Source: Limnohabitans lacus (GTDB lineage: Bacteria; Pseudomonadota; Gammaproteobacteria; Burkholderiales; Burkholderiaceae_C). Taken from it: a DNA stretch of 64,000 bases. Each line of letters opens with the position of its first letter. Position 1 is the stretch's first letter. The notes below the pieces were generated by a model. It was not told where the DNA came from and searched no databases. It was given only the letters and a program-made list of their open reading frames with translations. Shown here one piece after another: positions 19,476-27,960 of the stretch. Made by a program: the position numbers and the translations under genes. The stretch spans positions 1 through 64,000 of the forward strand of contig NZ_JASGBH010000007.1 of assembly GCF_030053395.1 (NCBI RefSeq), given 5' to 3'.

Positions 19476-20021
19476 TCAAGACTTGCCCGTTTTCAGTCCG
19501 GCCAAAACCCCAAAGGGGTTCGGTTTGGCCGACTCGGATTCAAACTCCGGGTCCACCGCCGACATGGGCATGACTTTGGGGCAGACCTCGTGCAAAGGCA
19601 CCAAGGGCAAAGACAAAATCAACTCGTCCTCGATCAAGGCCAGGGCATCAAAATCTCGGCTGATCACCAAAATGTCCTCTTCGGCCTCATCGTCCAGCGC
19701 CGCGGCCGTGGTTTCATCGGCCACAAACCGGAAGGAGCGTTCGGCCTCGACCGTCTCTAGTACCGGCGTCAAGCAACGCTGGCACTGCATGGGCAAATCC
19801 ACCGAGGCCTGCAAATCGAGCCAAATCTGATCGGCACCGCCCGACTGGGGCACCAAACGCCCCATCAAGCGCCAGAGCACTTGGCCCGCTTGCAAGTCAC
19901 CGGCAAACTGCTCGTCGAGCAAACGCGGCAAAGTGCCCAAGGGCGACTGCCCTTGGAGGTTTGCGCCATCGCGGGCAAAGGCCACGACATCCAAATGCGA
20001 GGGGTCCAACTTTTTTTCCAT
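19476..20021 (-). CDS. yceD: YceD/DUF177 family protein (23S rRNA accumulation protein)
   Basis: 181 residues from the ATG at 20021, where family similarity begins; the frame is open to 20054. YceD proteins are linked to 23S rRNA accumulation and sit next to rpmF in most proteobacteria. The sequence shows a CQRC pair in MQCQRCLTPV and an acidic central segment (DDEAEEDILVISRDFDAL). It diverges from the maf-type gene with only 25 bp between starts. The exact biochemical role is not settled. Confidence 0.88.
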   Translation of the reverse strand: MEKKLDPSHLDVVAFARDGANLQGQSPLGTLPRLLDEQFAGDLQAGQVLWRLMGRLVPQSGGADQIWLDLQASVDLPMQCQRCLTPVLETVEAERSFRFVADETTAAALDDEAEEDILVISRDFDALALIEDELILSLPLVPLHEVCPKVMPMSAVDPEFESESAKPNPFGVLAGLKTGKS

Positions 20022-20046
20022 GCCTGCAGTGTAAGAGAATCCCCCC

Positions 20047-20667
20047 ATGAGCATTTCCGCAACCCCTCCTGTTTTGTTGTCCGGCGACCAGCGCCCGGTG
20101 GTGCTGGGTTCGACCTCGCGTTACCGCCGCGAATTGATGGAACGCCTGCGCATTCCCTTCTCGGTGGCCGCCCCTGATGTGGACGAAACACCCGCTGCTG
20201 GCGAATCGCCGCGCGATCTGGCTTTGCGTCTGGCCTTGGCCAAAGCCAAAGCTGTGGCCGCCAAACACCCCGATGCGGTGGTGATTGGCTCTGACCAAGT
20301 GGCCGATCTGGCGGGCCAGCCTTTGGGCAAACCAGGCGAGCACGCCCGTGCCGTGCGACAGCTGCGCCAGATGCGCGGCCAAACCGTGGTGTTTCAAACC
20401 GCTTTGGCCGTGGTGTGTCTGGCCACCGGTTTTGAAGCGGTCGATCTGGCCGCTGTGCGTGTGGTCTTTCGCGACCTGAGCGATGATGAAATCGAGGCCT
20501 ATTTGCAAGCCGAGAAGCCCTATGACTGCGCTGGCAGTGCCAAAAGCGAAGGCTTGGGCATTGCCTTGCTCGAATCCATCGACAACGACGACCCCACCGC
20601 ACTCATTGGCCTGCCCTTGATCCGCACCGCACGTCTGCTGCGCCAAGCTGGAGTGAAACTGCTGTGA
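20047..20667 (+). CDS. Maf-family nucleotide pyrophosphatase, YceF type
   Basis: 206 residues. Maf proteins hydrolyse non-canonical or methylated nucleoside triphosphates; the YceF branch prefers 7-methyl-GTP. Motifs are LGSTSRYRRELM near residue 20, the catalytic GSDQV, and DCAGSAKSEGLG. The next gene begins at GTG overlapping this stop (GTGA), so the two are translationally coupled. Choice of the YceF rather than the YhdE branch is from the DVDE and DCAGS motifs and from the adjoining yceD-rpmF. Confidence 0.88.
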   Translation: MSISATPPVLLSGDQRPVVLGSTSRYRRELMERLRIPFSVAAPDVDETPAAGESPRDLALRLALAKAKAVAAKHPDAVVIGSDQVADLAGQPLGKPGEHARAVRQLRQMRGQTVVFQTALAVVCLATGFEAVDLAAVRVVFRDLSDDEIEAYLQAEKPYDCAGSAKSEGLGIALLESIDNDDPTALIGLPLIRTARLLRQAGVKLL

Positions 20668-21434
20668 ACGCCACGCCAACCCCAGGTCGCCTCTTTTTGG
20701 TGCCCACCCCACTGGACTTTGGCTGCGCCGAACAAGCCCCAGTGAGCGATGTCCTGCCCGACAGCACCCTGGCCGTTGCGGCCAGCTTGCAGCACTGGGT
20801 GTGCGAGAACGCCAAAAGTACACGGGCTTTCCTCAAGCGCGTGAACGCATCACACCCGTTGGCGGCACCGCTGGCCGAGCAACAGATCACTGAACTGCCG
20901 CGCCACGTGCACAAAAAAGGCGACCACCAATCGGGCTTTGATGGCAAACCCTTGCTGGCCGCCGCTTTGAAGGGCCACAACATCGGACTGATCAGCGAAG
21001 CGGGCATGCCCGCTGTGGCCGACCCGGGCAGCTCGGTGGTGCGGGCCGCGCACGATCTGGGCTTGCGTGTGATCCCGTTGGTGGGCCCCGTGTCATTGCT
21101 TCTGGCCTTGGCTGCCAGCGGCCTGAATGGCCAGAACTTTGCTTTTGTGGGCTACTTGCCACAAGACGCCGGCGAGCGGGCCGCGCGGCTCAAACAGCTC
21201 GAATCGCTGGCCCACAAAACCGGCCAGACCCAGCTATGGATTGAAACGCCTTACCGCAACGCCGCCATGCTCAGCGGCTTGTTGCAAAGTTTGCAAGGCG
21301 GCACGCGCTTGGCCATCGCCAGCGGCCTGACCTTGCCTTCAGCGCGCATCCAGAGTCACACCGTCGCGCAATGGAAAAAGGGCCTGCAAGGCCCTGATGG
21401 TCACACGCCCGCGGTTTACGCCATCGGGCCCTGA
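20664..21434 (+). CDS. RsmI-like SAM-dependent methyltransferase (tetrapyrrole methylase fold)
   Basis: 256 residues, GTG start overlapping the previous stop. The tetrapyrrole-methylase fold is indicated by LFLVPTPLDFG at the N-terminus, GLISEAGMPAVADPGS, and VIPLVGPVSLLLALAASGLNG in the SAM-binding core. True RsmI methylates the ribose of C1402 in 16S rRNA, but this protein diverges from RsmI at the N-terminus and lacks its C-terminal region, so it is probably a paralogue found beside maf in Burkholderiales. Its substrate is unknown. Confidence 0.8.
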   Translation: MNATPTPGRLFLVPTPLDFGCAEQAPVSDVLPDSTLAVAASLQHWVCENAKSTRAFLKRVNASHPLAAPLAEQQITELPRHVHKKGDHQSGFDGKPLLAAALKGHNIGLISEAGMPAVADPGSSVVRAAHDLGLRVIPLVGPVSLLLALAASGLNGQNFAFVGYLPQDAGERAARLKQLESLAHKTGQTQLWIETPYRNAAMLSGLLQSLQGGTRLAIASGLTLPSARIQSHTVAQWKKGLQGPDGHTPAVYAIGP

Positions 21435-21438
21435 AGGG

Positions 21439-22425
21439 TCAGCGCAGTGCCGAACCCATGCGCAAGGCGTGGACAGCGCCCTCGCCCATCGCGGCACCAA
21501 AGCGCTTGGCCAAGCGCTCAGCCACGTTTTCGTGACGCGAGTAATCGATCACGTCCGGTGCTTTGACCACATCACGGGCCACGCCATCCAAGCTGCCCAA
21601 AGCGTCGGCCAAACCCATGTCCACGGCTTGTTGACCGCTCCAGAACAAGCCGCTGAACATCTCAGGCGTTTCTTTCAGGCGGTCACCCCGCCCCTGACGG
21701 ACCACCTGGATGAACTGGGAATGGATCTGATCGAGCATGGCCTGTGCGTGCTTGCGCTGGGCTTCGGTTTGCGGGCTGAACGGGTCCAGAAAACCCTTGT
21801 TAGCGCCAGCCGTCATCAGGCGGCGTTCCACACCCAATTTGTCCATCAATCCGGTGAACCCAAAGCCGTCCATCAAAACGCCAATGCTGCCCACGATGCT
21901 GGCCTTGTCGACAAAGATTTGGTCGGCAGCTGCCGCAATGTAATAAGCAGCCGATGCGCAGGACTCTTCCACCACCGCGTAAATCGGTTTTTTGTGCAGC
22001 GCTTTGAGGCGGCGGATTTCGTCGTTGATCAAACCAGCTTGAACAGGGCTGCCCCCAGGCGAGTTGATCAACAACACCAAGGCTTGCGAGCCCGAATCTT
22101 CCAGCGCACTGCGCATGGCAGCCATGACGTTTTCCGCGCTGCCCTCGCCTTCCCCACCGATCTCGCCTTTGATGGCCACCATGGCCGTGTGCGGCATGCT
22201 GGGGCTGGTCGAGGGCGAGTTGTAGCTGAAAGCTTGCCAAGCGATCAGGGCGATCAAGAACAACCAGGCCAAGCGCAAAGCGGTTTTCCAGCGGCGCGCC
22301 GTTTTTTGCTCATGCAAAGTGGCAAAGGCCAGCTCCTCCAAGGTGCGGCGCTCCCAACTGCGGTCAACCGCAGGCGCTGCATCGGCCGAGGTCGTGGTGA
22401 ACTGGGGTTCGCGAGGGTCTTGCAT
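21439..22425 (-). CDS. sppA: Signal peptide peptidase SppA-type S49 protease
   Basis: 328 residues from the ATG at 22425. One transmembrane segment (about residues 46-64) anchors the protein, with a soluble S49 domain. The nucleophilic serine is in VEESCASAAYYIA. SppA digests cleaved signal peptides in the membrane. This is the short, single-domain form. Its start overlaps the Rieske gene stop, so the two are coupled. Confidence 0.9.
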   Translation of the reverse strand: MQDPREPQFTTTSADAAPAVDRSWERRTLEELAFATLHEQKTARRWKTALRLAWLFLIALIAWQAFSYNSPSTSPSMPHTAMVAIKGEIGGEGEGSAENVMAAMRSALEDSGSQALVLLINSPGGSPVQAGLINDEIRRLKALHKKPIYAVVEESCASAAYYIAAAADQIFVDKASIVGSIGVLMDGFGFTGLMDKLGVERRLMTAGANKGFLDPFSPQTEAQRKHAQAMLDQIHSQFIQVVRQGRGDRLKETPEMFSGLFWSGQQAVDMGLADALGSLDGVARDVVKAPDVIDYSRHENVAERLAKRFGAAMGEGAVHALRMGSALR

Positions 22426-22427
22426 GG

Positions 22428-22793
22428 TCAAAATTCAACAGGTTTCAAGTTGTAGGCAGTATGCCAGTGAACCACGCCATCGCGCTCTGACAACTCGATT
22501 TTCACCAAGCCTCCACGGCAAGGCCCGCCCGAGCAGGCCCCTGTGTCGGGCTGGTAAGTGGCCCCGTGCGTGGCGCACATCAACCAACGGCCCGTGTTGT
22601 CAAAAAATCGATCGGGTTGGTAGTCCATCTCCATCGCCACATGGGTGCAACGGTTCAGGTAGGCGTACACACCACCTTGGTAACGGATGGCAAATGCACG
22701 GCAAGTTTGTCCTGCATAGACGATGTCAAAAGGCACCGCCCGCCCACCGTTGACCAGGTCAGCGCTGTTGCACAAAGGGATCGTCGCGTCCAT
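22428..22793 (-). CDS. Rieske [2Fe-2S] protein
   Basis: 121 residues from the ATG at 22793, chosen because the frame upstream overlaps the HAD gene. The Rieske ligands are C..H in NRCTHVAMEMD and C..H in LMCATHGA. It has no membrane segment or signal, so it is a small soluble electron carrier like nitrite-reductase/dioxygenase ferredoxins. Its partner cannot be told from the sequence. A place between sppA and a HAD phosphatase is conserved in Burkholderiales. Confidence 0.88.
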   Translation of the reverse strand: MDATIPLCNSADLVNGGRAVPFDIVYAGQTCRAFAIRYQGGVYAYLNRCTHVAMEMDYQPDRFFDNTGRWLMCATHGATYQPDTGACSGGPCRGGLVKIELSERDGVVHWHTAYNLKPVEF

Positions 22794-22806
22794 GAACACC
22801 CCCGCT

Positions 22807-23475
22807 TCAAGCGTGTTGCAACAACCAGTCGTGCAGGTCTTGCACGCTGTGGGCCACATGGCGTGGCTTTAAGACATGGAATGCCTCGGGTTCGTGCGCG
22901 CCATAACTCACACCGACGCTGGCACAACCGGCGTTCAAGGCCATCTGCAGATCGTGCGTGGTGTCACCGATCATCAATGTCCGCTCGGGCTCCACGCCAA
23001 ATTCACGCATCAACTCGTGCAGCATCAAGGGACTGGGTTTGCCCGCGGTTTCATCGGCGGTGCGTGAGCCATCGAACACATCGCGCAGGGCCACGTCGCG
23101 CAAGGCTTCGTTCAAGCCCTGACGGCTCTTGCCTGTGGCCACCGTGACCCAATGGTGCCGCGCCTTCAAGGCATGGAGCAAGGGCAAGACACCGTCAAAA
23201 AGACTGATGTCGTTTTGGTGCGCCATGTAATGGTGCCGGTAACGCTCACCCAGCTGGGGGTATTTGTCTTGAGGTACGTCCGGTGCAGCATGGGCCAGCG
23301 CAGGCATGAGCGCCATGCCGATCACATAAGAAGCCGCTTCACGGGAGGGCTCTTGCCCGCCCACATCGACCACGGCCCGCTGGATGCAACGCGTGATGAT
23401 GGCCGTGGAGTCGAACAGGGTGCCATCCCAGTCGAAGGCGATCAAATCAAACTGACGGGGTCTTGAGCTGGACAT
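22807..23475 (-). CDS. HAD-family phosphatase, phosphoglycolate-phosphatase-like
   Basis: 222 residues from the ATG at 23475. The HAD motifs are AFDWDGTLFDS (nucleophile Asp), TVATGKSRQGL (motif II), the Lys of GKPSPLMLHELM and the acidic pair in MIGDTTHDLQMA. Similar proteins at this site are called Gph, dephosphorylating 2-phosphoglycolate, but the substrate is not fixed by sequence. The start overlaps the rluC end by about 28 nt. Confidence 0.88.
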   Translation of the reverse strand: MSSSRPRQFDLIAFDWDGTLFDSTAIITRCIQRAVVDVGGQEPSREAASYVIGMALMPALAHAAPDVPQDKYPQLGERYRHHYMAHQNDISLFDGVLPLLHALKARHHWVTVATGKSRQGLNEALRDVALRDVFDGSRTADETAGKPSPLMLHELMREFGVEPERTLMIGDTTHDLQMALNAGCASVGVSYGAHEPEAFHVLKPRHVAHSVQDLHDWLLQHA

Positions 23476-24442
23476 GGTCAACGTAGGCTTTCAGTTCAGG
23501 GGGCAAATCGGCTTGCAAGGCCACACGCTCGGCCGAGACGGGGTGGTTGAACTGCAAACGCCAGGCATGCAGAAACATCCGCTTGAGGCCCTGCTTGGGC
23601 AGCGCCTTGTTCCATTCAAAGTCGCCGTATTTGTCGTCACCAGCAATCGGATGGCCATTGCTGGCCAGGTGCACCCGGATCTGGTGGGTGCGCCCGGTTT
23701 TGATGGTCACCTCCAGCAACGTGGCACCGGCCAGGCGCCGCGACACCTTCACCAGCGTGATCGAGCGCATGCCGTCCGGATCCTCCGGGGTGGTCACTTT
23801 GACGCGCCGCTCGCCATCGGGCAACAAAAACTTGTGCAGCGGTTGGTCAATCACCTTGAGTTTGGCGGGCCATTCGCCTTTAACCAGCGCCAAGTAGGTC
23901 TTGCCGGTTTCGCGTTCTCGGAACTGGTCCTGCAGGTTTTTCAGAGCGCTGCGCTTTTTGGCCACCAGCAAAATGCCGCTGGTGTCACGGTCCAGCCGGT
24001 GAACCAGCTCCAGCAATTTGGCTTGCGGGCGGGCCTGGCGCAATTGCTCGATCACACCAAAGCTCACGCCCGAGCCACCATGCACCGCGACCCCGGCAGG
24101 TTTATCGATCGCCAAGAGGCTATCGTCTTCTAAAAGGACGGGGAATTCTCGTCCCGGGGCCGGCTTGGCCGCCTTTTCGGCCACTTTGTCGGAAATGCGC
24201 ACCGGCGGCAGGCGCACTTCGTCGCCGTTTTCCACCCGGGTTTCCGCACTGGCGCGGCCCTTGTTGATGCGGACCTCGCCGCTTCGGATGATCCGGTACA
24301 CATGGGTTTTGGGCACCCCTTTGAGGTGGCGCATCAAAAAGTTGTCCAAACGCTGACCGGCAGATTCCTCGTCCACCAACAACCATTTGACGGCGGGCGT
24401 CGCCGCAGCAGATTCGGCCCCTATAATGTGATTCACTGGCAA
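23447..24442 (-). CDS. rluC: 23S rRNA pseudouridine synthase RluC
   Basis: 331 residues. RluC converts uridines 955, 2504 and 2580 of 23S rRNA. An S4 RNA-binding domain (about residues 28-90) precedes the catalytic domain with Asp in LVHRLDRDTSG. The start is TTG at 24442, with GTG at 24436 as the alternative, since no ATG is near. It is divergent from rne, as in many proteobacteria. Confidence 0.93.
   Translation of the reverse strand: MPVNHIIGAESAAATPAVKWLLVDEESAGQRLDNFLMRHLKGVPKTHVYRIIRSGEVRINKGRASAETRVENGDEVRLPPVRISDKVAEKAAKPAPGREFPVLLEDDSLLAIDKPAGVAVHGGSGVSFGVIEQLRQARPQAKLLELVHRLDRDTSGILLVAKKRSALKNLQDQFRERETGKTYLALVKGEWPAKLKVIDQPLHKFLLPDGERRVKVTTPEDPDGMRSITLVKVSRRLAGATLLEVTIKTGRTHQIRVHLASNGHPIAGDDKYGDFEWNKALPKQGLKRMFLHAWRLQFNHPVSAERVALQADLPPELKAYVDHVQLKTPSV
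24422..24427 (+). promoter_or_regulatory. Candidate rne promoter -10 element
   Basis: A perfect TATAAT lies on the plus strand inside the first codons of divergent rluC. No good -35 is seen at 16-18 bp upstream. If used, it gives an rne leader of about 580 nt. Confidence 0.3.
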
Positions 24443-25014
24443 TTGGCTGTAAGTGGTTGATTCAAATGGAAATGAATTCCTGAGGACAGGAGTTTAGTCC
24501 ACCACCACCGCGCCAAACCAGAAGGTCGATGCCACCACCGGCACGATTTGCAGACTGAAGGCCAACGCCGACAGTGGCCAATCGCCCCGGAGGTTGGGCC
24601 GACGCTCAGAAACCCAGATACGGAATACCCCAAGTTCAGCAGCCTCAGAAGGCTGCTGAACGGATCAAAGCGAGATGTTTGTGTTGTTCGGAACTTTGCT
24701 GATGTGGATGGAGTGGCTCACAAAGCCAAGCTCTGTCGTCACGCCGCGTGCCGGGCAGTTTGTCTTGGACACCGGGGGAAGCCCCCGGCAGTGGACGAAT
24801 CTCTGCACAACTTTCCACTCGCCCCATCCACGCGCCACGATCCCCATTCCTGTGCTCACGCGCAGCTGAATGGCGGTCACCATCGGCAATTCCCTTCGTT
24901 TCGAGCGTCAGCTTTGGCAACGTGGACCCCTAGAGGGTCGGTTGTAAATCGCTCGTGTGCGTGCTTCAAAGTACTGCACCACCCGCGCGACACTGATTAA
25001 AGAAGGAATGCATC
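24443..25014 (+). promoter_or_regulatory. Structured 5' leader region of rne
   Basis: This 570-bp stretch has no credible protein gene. It contains a perfect 10-bp hairpin TTCAGCAGCC/GGCTGCTGAA (24635-24660, loop TCAGAA) and a perfect 7-bp hairpin CCGGGGG/CCCCCGG (24772-24788, loop AAG). In E. coli the rne leader is long and structured and lets RNase E control its own mRNA. A similar role here is inference. An AAAGAAGGA ribosome-binding site lies just before the start. Confidence 0.55.
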
Positions 25015-27897
25015 ATGAAACGGATGCTGATCAACGCTACGCAGGCTGAAGAACGCCGCTTGGCCATCGTCGACGGACAAAAACTCCTCGACTACGAAAT
25101 CGAAATCGAAGGCCGCGAACAGCGCAAGGGCAACATCTACAAAGCGGTCGTGACCCGCGTAGAGCCTTCGCTGGAAGCTTGCTTTGTGGACTACGGCGAA
25201 GACCGCCATGGCTTCTTGCCCTTCAAGGAAATCTCTCGCCAATACTTTGCCGAAGGCGTCTCCGTCAGCCAGGCCCGCATCAACGATGTGATCCGCGAAG
25301 GCCAGGAACTGATGGTTCAGGTCGAAAAAGAAGAACGTGGCAACAAGGGCGCAGCCCTGACCACCTTCATCTCGCTGGCCGGTCGCTACGTGGTGCTCAT
25401 GCCCAACAACCCCCGTGGCGGTGGCGTCAGCCGCCGCATCGAGGGCGATGACCGCGCCGAGCTCAAAGAAGCGATGGACCAGCTGGAATACCCCAAGGGC
25501 ATGTCCATCATCGCCCGCACCGCTGGCATCGGCCGCTCCGCGCCCGAGCTGCAGTGGGATCTGAACTACCTGCTCAAACTGTGGAGCGCCATCGACGGCG
25601 CTGCACAAGGCAAAGGCGCTTTCCTGATTTATCAAGAGTCGAGCTTGGTGATCCGCGCCATCCGCGATTACTTCAACAACGACATCGGCGACATCCTGAT
25701 CGACACCGACGACATCTACGAACAAGCTCAGCAGTTCATGAGCCACGTGATGCCCGAATTCGCGCCCCGCGTGAAGCGCTACCGCGATGACGCACCGCTG
25801 TTCAGCCGCTTCCAAATCGAGCACCAGATCGAATCGGCCTATGCACGCACCGTGCAACTGCCTTCGGGCGGCGCCATTGTGATCGACCACACCGAAGCCT
25901 TGGTGTCGGTGGACGTGAACTCGGCCCGCGCCATCAAGGGCGGCGACATCGAAGAAACTGCCACCCGCACCAATTTGGAAGCCGCCGACGAAGTGGCCCG
26001 CCAGATGCGCCTGCGCGATCTGGGCGGCCTGATCGTGATCGACTTCATCGACATGGAAGAGAGCAAGAACCGCCGCGAAGTGGAAAACCGCTTGCGCGAC
26101 GCGCTGCGCCAAGACCGCGCCCGCGTGCAGTTCGGCACCATCAGCAAGTTCGGCCTCATGGAAATGAGCCGCCAGCGCTTGAAGCCTGCATTGAGCGAGG
26201 GGGCGTCCATCCCCTGCCCACGTTGCGGCGGCGCTGGCCACATCCGTGACACCGAAAGCTCGGCACTGCAAATTTTGCGCATCATCCAGGAAGAGTCCAT
26301 GAAGGACAACACCGCCGCCGTGCACGCCCAAGTGCCCGTCGAAGTGGCTGCCTTCTTGCTCAATGAAAAGCGCCCCGAGATCGCCAAAATCGAATTGCAG
26401 CAACGCATCAGCGTGCTGCTGGTGCCCAACAAGTCGCTGGAAACCCCGCACTACAAGCTCGAGCGCTTGAAGCACGACGACCCGCGCTTGGACCGCATTG
26501 AAGCCAGCTACAAGATGGCCGAGATCGTCGAAGACGCCACCACCGTGACCCGCCGTTCACAAGAGCCCACCAACAAGCAAACGCCGGTCATCAAAGGCGT
26601 GTTGCCTGACGCCCCCGCGCCAGTGGCGCCGGTCAAGGTGGAAGCGCCTGTGGCCGCCAAACCAGTCAAAGCGGCAGCGCCCGTGAAAGCTGCCGCTGCC
26701 AGCGGCGGTTTCTTTGGCTGGCTCAAGCGCTTGTTCGGTGGCAGCACCGAAGCCGCCAAGCCCGCCGTGGCCGACAAGAAAGACGAAAAAACCCGCGAAG
26801 GCCGCAACGGCGAGCGCAATGGTGAGCGCCGTGAAGGTGGCCGCGATGGCCGCCGTGACGGTCGCCGTGATGGCCGCCGTGGCGATCGCACTGAGCGCCC
26901 CGAAGGCGAAGCCCGCGCACCCCGTGAAGGTGGTCGCCGTGGTGAAGGCCGCAACGAAGTGCGTGATGGCGAAGGCCGCCCCGCACGTGGCGAGCGCACA
27001 GAGCGCTCGGCTGGCGAGCGCCAGCCCCGCGAAGGTCGCCGCGAACGCGGTGACAACAACCGCAACGAGGCCCCAGCCGAGTTGGCCGCCGATGGCACCG
27101 AAGTGCGCACCGAGCGCGCACCACGTGGCGAAGGTCGCCGTGAACGCGGCGAAGGCCGCCGTGAACGCGGCGAACGCCGCAACAACGACAAAGCCCCAGG
27201 CGAGTTGAACACGGCTGACAACGCCGTGGCCATCGAAGGCCAGGAAGCGCCCGCAGACAACGCCGCGCAGACCGAGAACAACGGCGAGCGCCGTGAACGC
27301 CGCTCACGCGACCGTTATGGCCGCGACCGCCGCGAACGCGCTGGCGAAGCCCGCCAAGACAACGGCAGCGAAAACGCCAGCGACAACGCCATCAACGATG
27401 CCGCCCCCGCGACTGAGGTGACCGAACAAGAACGCCCCGCACAGCGCTCTTACTTCGAGCGTGCACAGCAAGCCGCCGCCGAAACCGCCCCACAGCAGGC
27501 CACGGCTGCTGCCGAAACCCCAGCTGTGGTCACGCCCGAAGCAGCGCCTGCGGCCCCTGTCGCTGCAGTGGTTCCTGCAGCAGTGGTGCCCGCCCCAGTG
27601 ATCACGCAAGTGTCTGCCGCTGCACCGAGCGCTGCCCCCCAGCCTTCACGCGGTCTGCCCAAAGTGGCCAGCTACACCTTGCCGCTGGAAAGCCTGCAAG
27701 ACATCGCGCAAACCTCCGGTCTGGTCTGGGTCAACTCCGACGCCGACAAGATCGCAGCGGTGCAAGCGGCCATCGCCGCCGAACCCAAGCCTGTGCATGT
27801 GCCGCGCGAGCGTCCACCCGCCGTGGTCGTGAACGAGGGTCCGCTGGTCTTGGTGGAGACACGCAAAGACCTGAAAGACATGAACTTGCCTTTCTGA
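25015..27897 (+). CDS. rne: Ribonuclease E
   Basis: 960 residues. RNase E is the main endonuclease of mRNA decay and rRNA/tRNA processing and scaffolds the degradosome. The N-terminal half has the S1 domain (about 37-120), the catalytic aspartates in [10 protein letters not shown] and VIDFIDME, and the zinc-link cysteines C401 and C404 in CPRCGG. From about residue 585 the protein is disordered and rich in Arg, Gly and Glu repeats (GER, GRRD, RGEGRRE). A WLKRLFGG segment near 568-575 resembles a membrane-anchoring amphipathic helix. It ends with the MNLPF tail. Confidence 0.96.
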   Translation: MKRMLINATQAEERRLAIVDGQKLLDYEIEIEGREQRKGNIYKAVVTRVEPSLEACFVDYGEDRHGFLPFKEISRQYFAEGVSVSQARINDVIREGQELMVQVEKEERGNKGAALTTFISLAGRYVVLMPNNPRGGGVSRRIEGDDRAELKEAMDQLEYPKGMSIIARTAGIGRSAPELQWDLNYLLKLWSAIDGAAQGKGAFLIYQESSLVIRAIRDYFNNDIGDILIDTDDIYEQAQQFMSHVMPEFAPRVKRYRDDAPLFSRFQIEHQIESAYARTVQLPSGGAIVIDHTEALVSVDVNSARAIKGGDIEETATRTNLEAADEVARQMRLRDLGGLIVIDFIDMEESKNRREVENRLRDALRQDRARVQFGTISKFGLMEMSRQRLKPALSEGASIPCPRCGGAGHIRDTESSALQILRIIQEESMKDNTAAVHAQVPVEVAAFLLNEKRPEIAKIELQQRISVLLVPNKSLETPHYKLERLKHDDPRLDRIEASYKMAEIVEDATTVTRRSQEPTNKQTPVIKGVLPDAPAPVAPVKVEAPVAAKPVKAAAPVKAAAASGGFFGWLKRLFGGSTEAAKPAVADKKDEKTREGRNGERNGERREGGRDGRRDGRRDGRRGDRTERPEGEARAPREGGRRGEGRNEVRDGEGRPARGERTERSAGERQPREGRRERGDNNRNEAPAELAADGTEVRTERAPRGEGRRERGEGRRERGERRNNDKAPGELNTADNAVAIEGQEAPADNAAQTENNGERRERRSRDRYGRDRRERAGEARQDNGSENASDNAINDAAPATEVTEQERPAQRSYFERAQQAAAETAPQQATAAAETPAVVTPEAAPAAPVAAVVPAAVVPAPVITQVSAAAPSAAPQPSRGLPKVASYTLPLESLQDIAQTSGLVWVNSDADKIAAVQAAIAAEPKPVHVPRERPPAVVVNEGPLVLVETRKDLKDMNLPF

Positions 27898-27933
27898 GCG
27901 TGATGCGCTGATCACATCAGCGTCGCCCCCCAA

Positions 27934-27960
27934 AGCCGAACCCCTGGGTTCGGCTTTTTT
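27934..27960 (+). terminator. rne terminator
   Basis: AGCCGAACC (27934-27942) pairs with GGTTCGGCT (27947-27955) around CCTG, followed by T residues. It ends rne and lies between convergent genes. Confidence 0.85.

Noticed and set aside
24548-25000. 150-codon frame in the rne leader
   Set aside because: No ribosome-binding site, no recognisable domain, and it runs through the leader hairpins.
26508-27281. Arg/Ser-rich frame on the minus strand inside rne
   Set aside because: A by-product of the Arg-rich repeats of RNase E read backwards.
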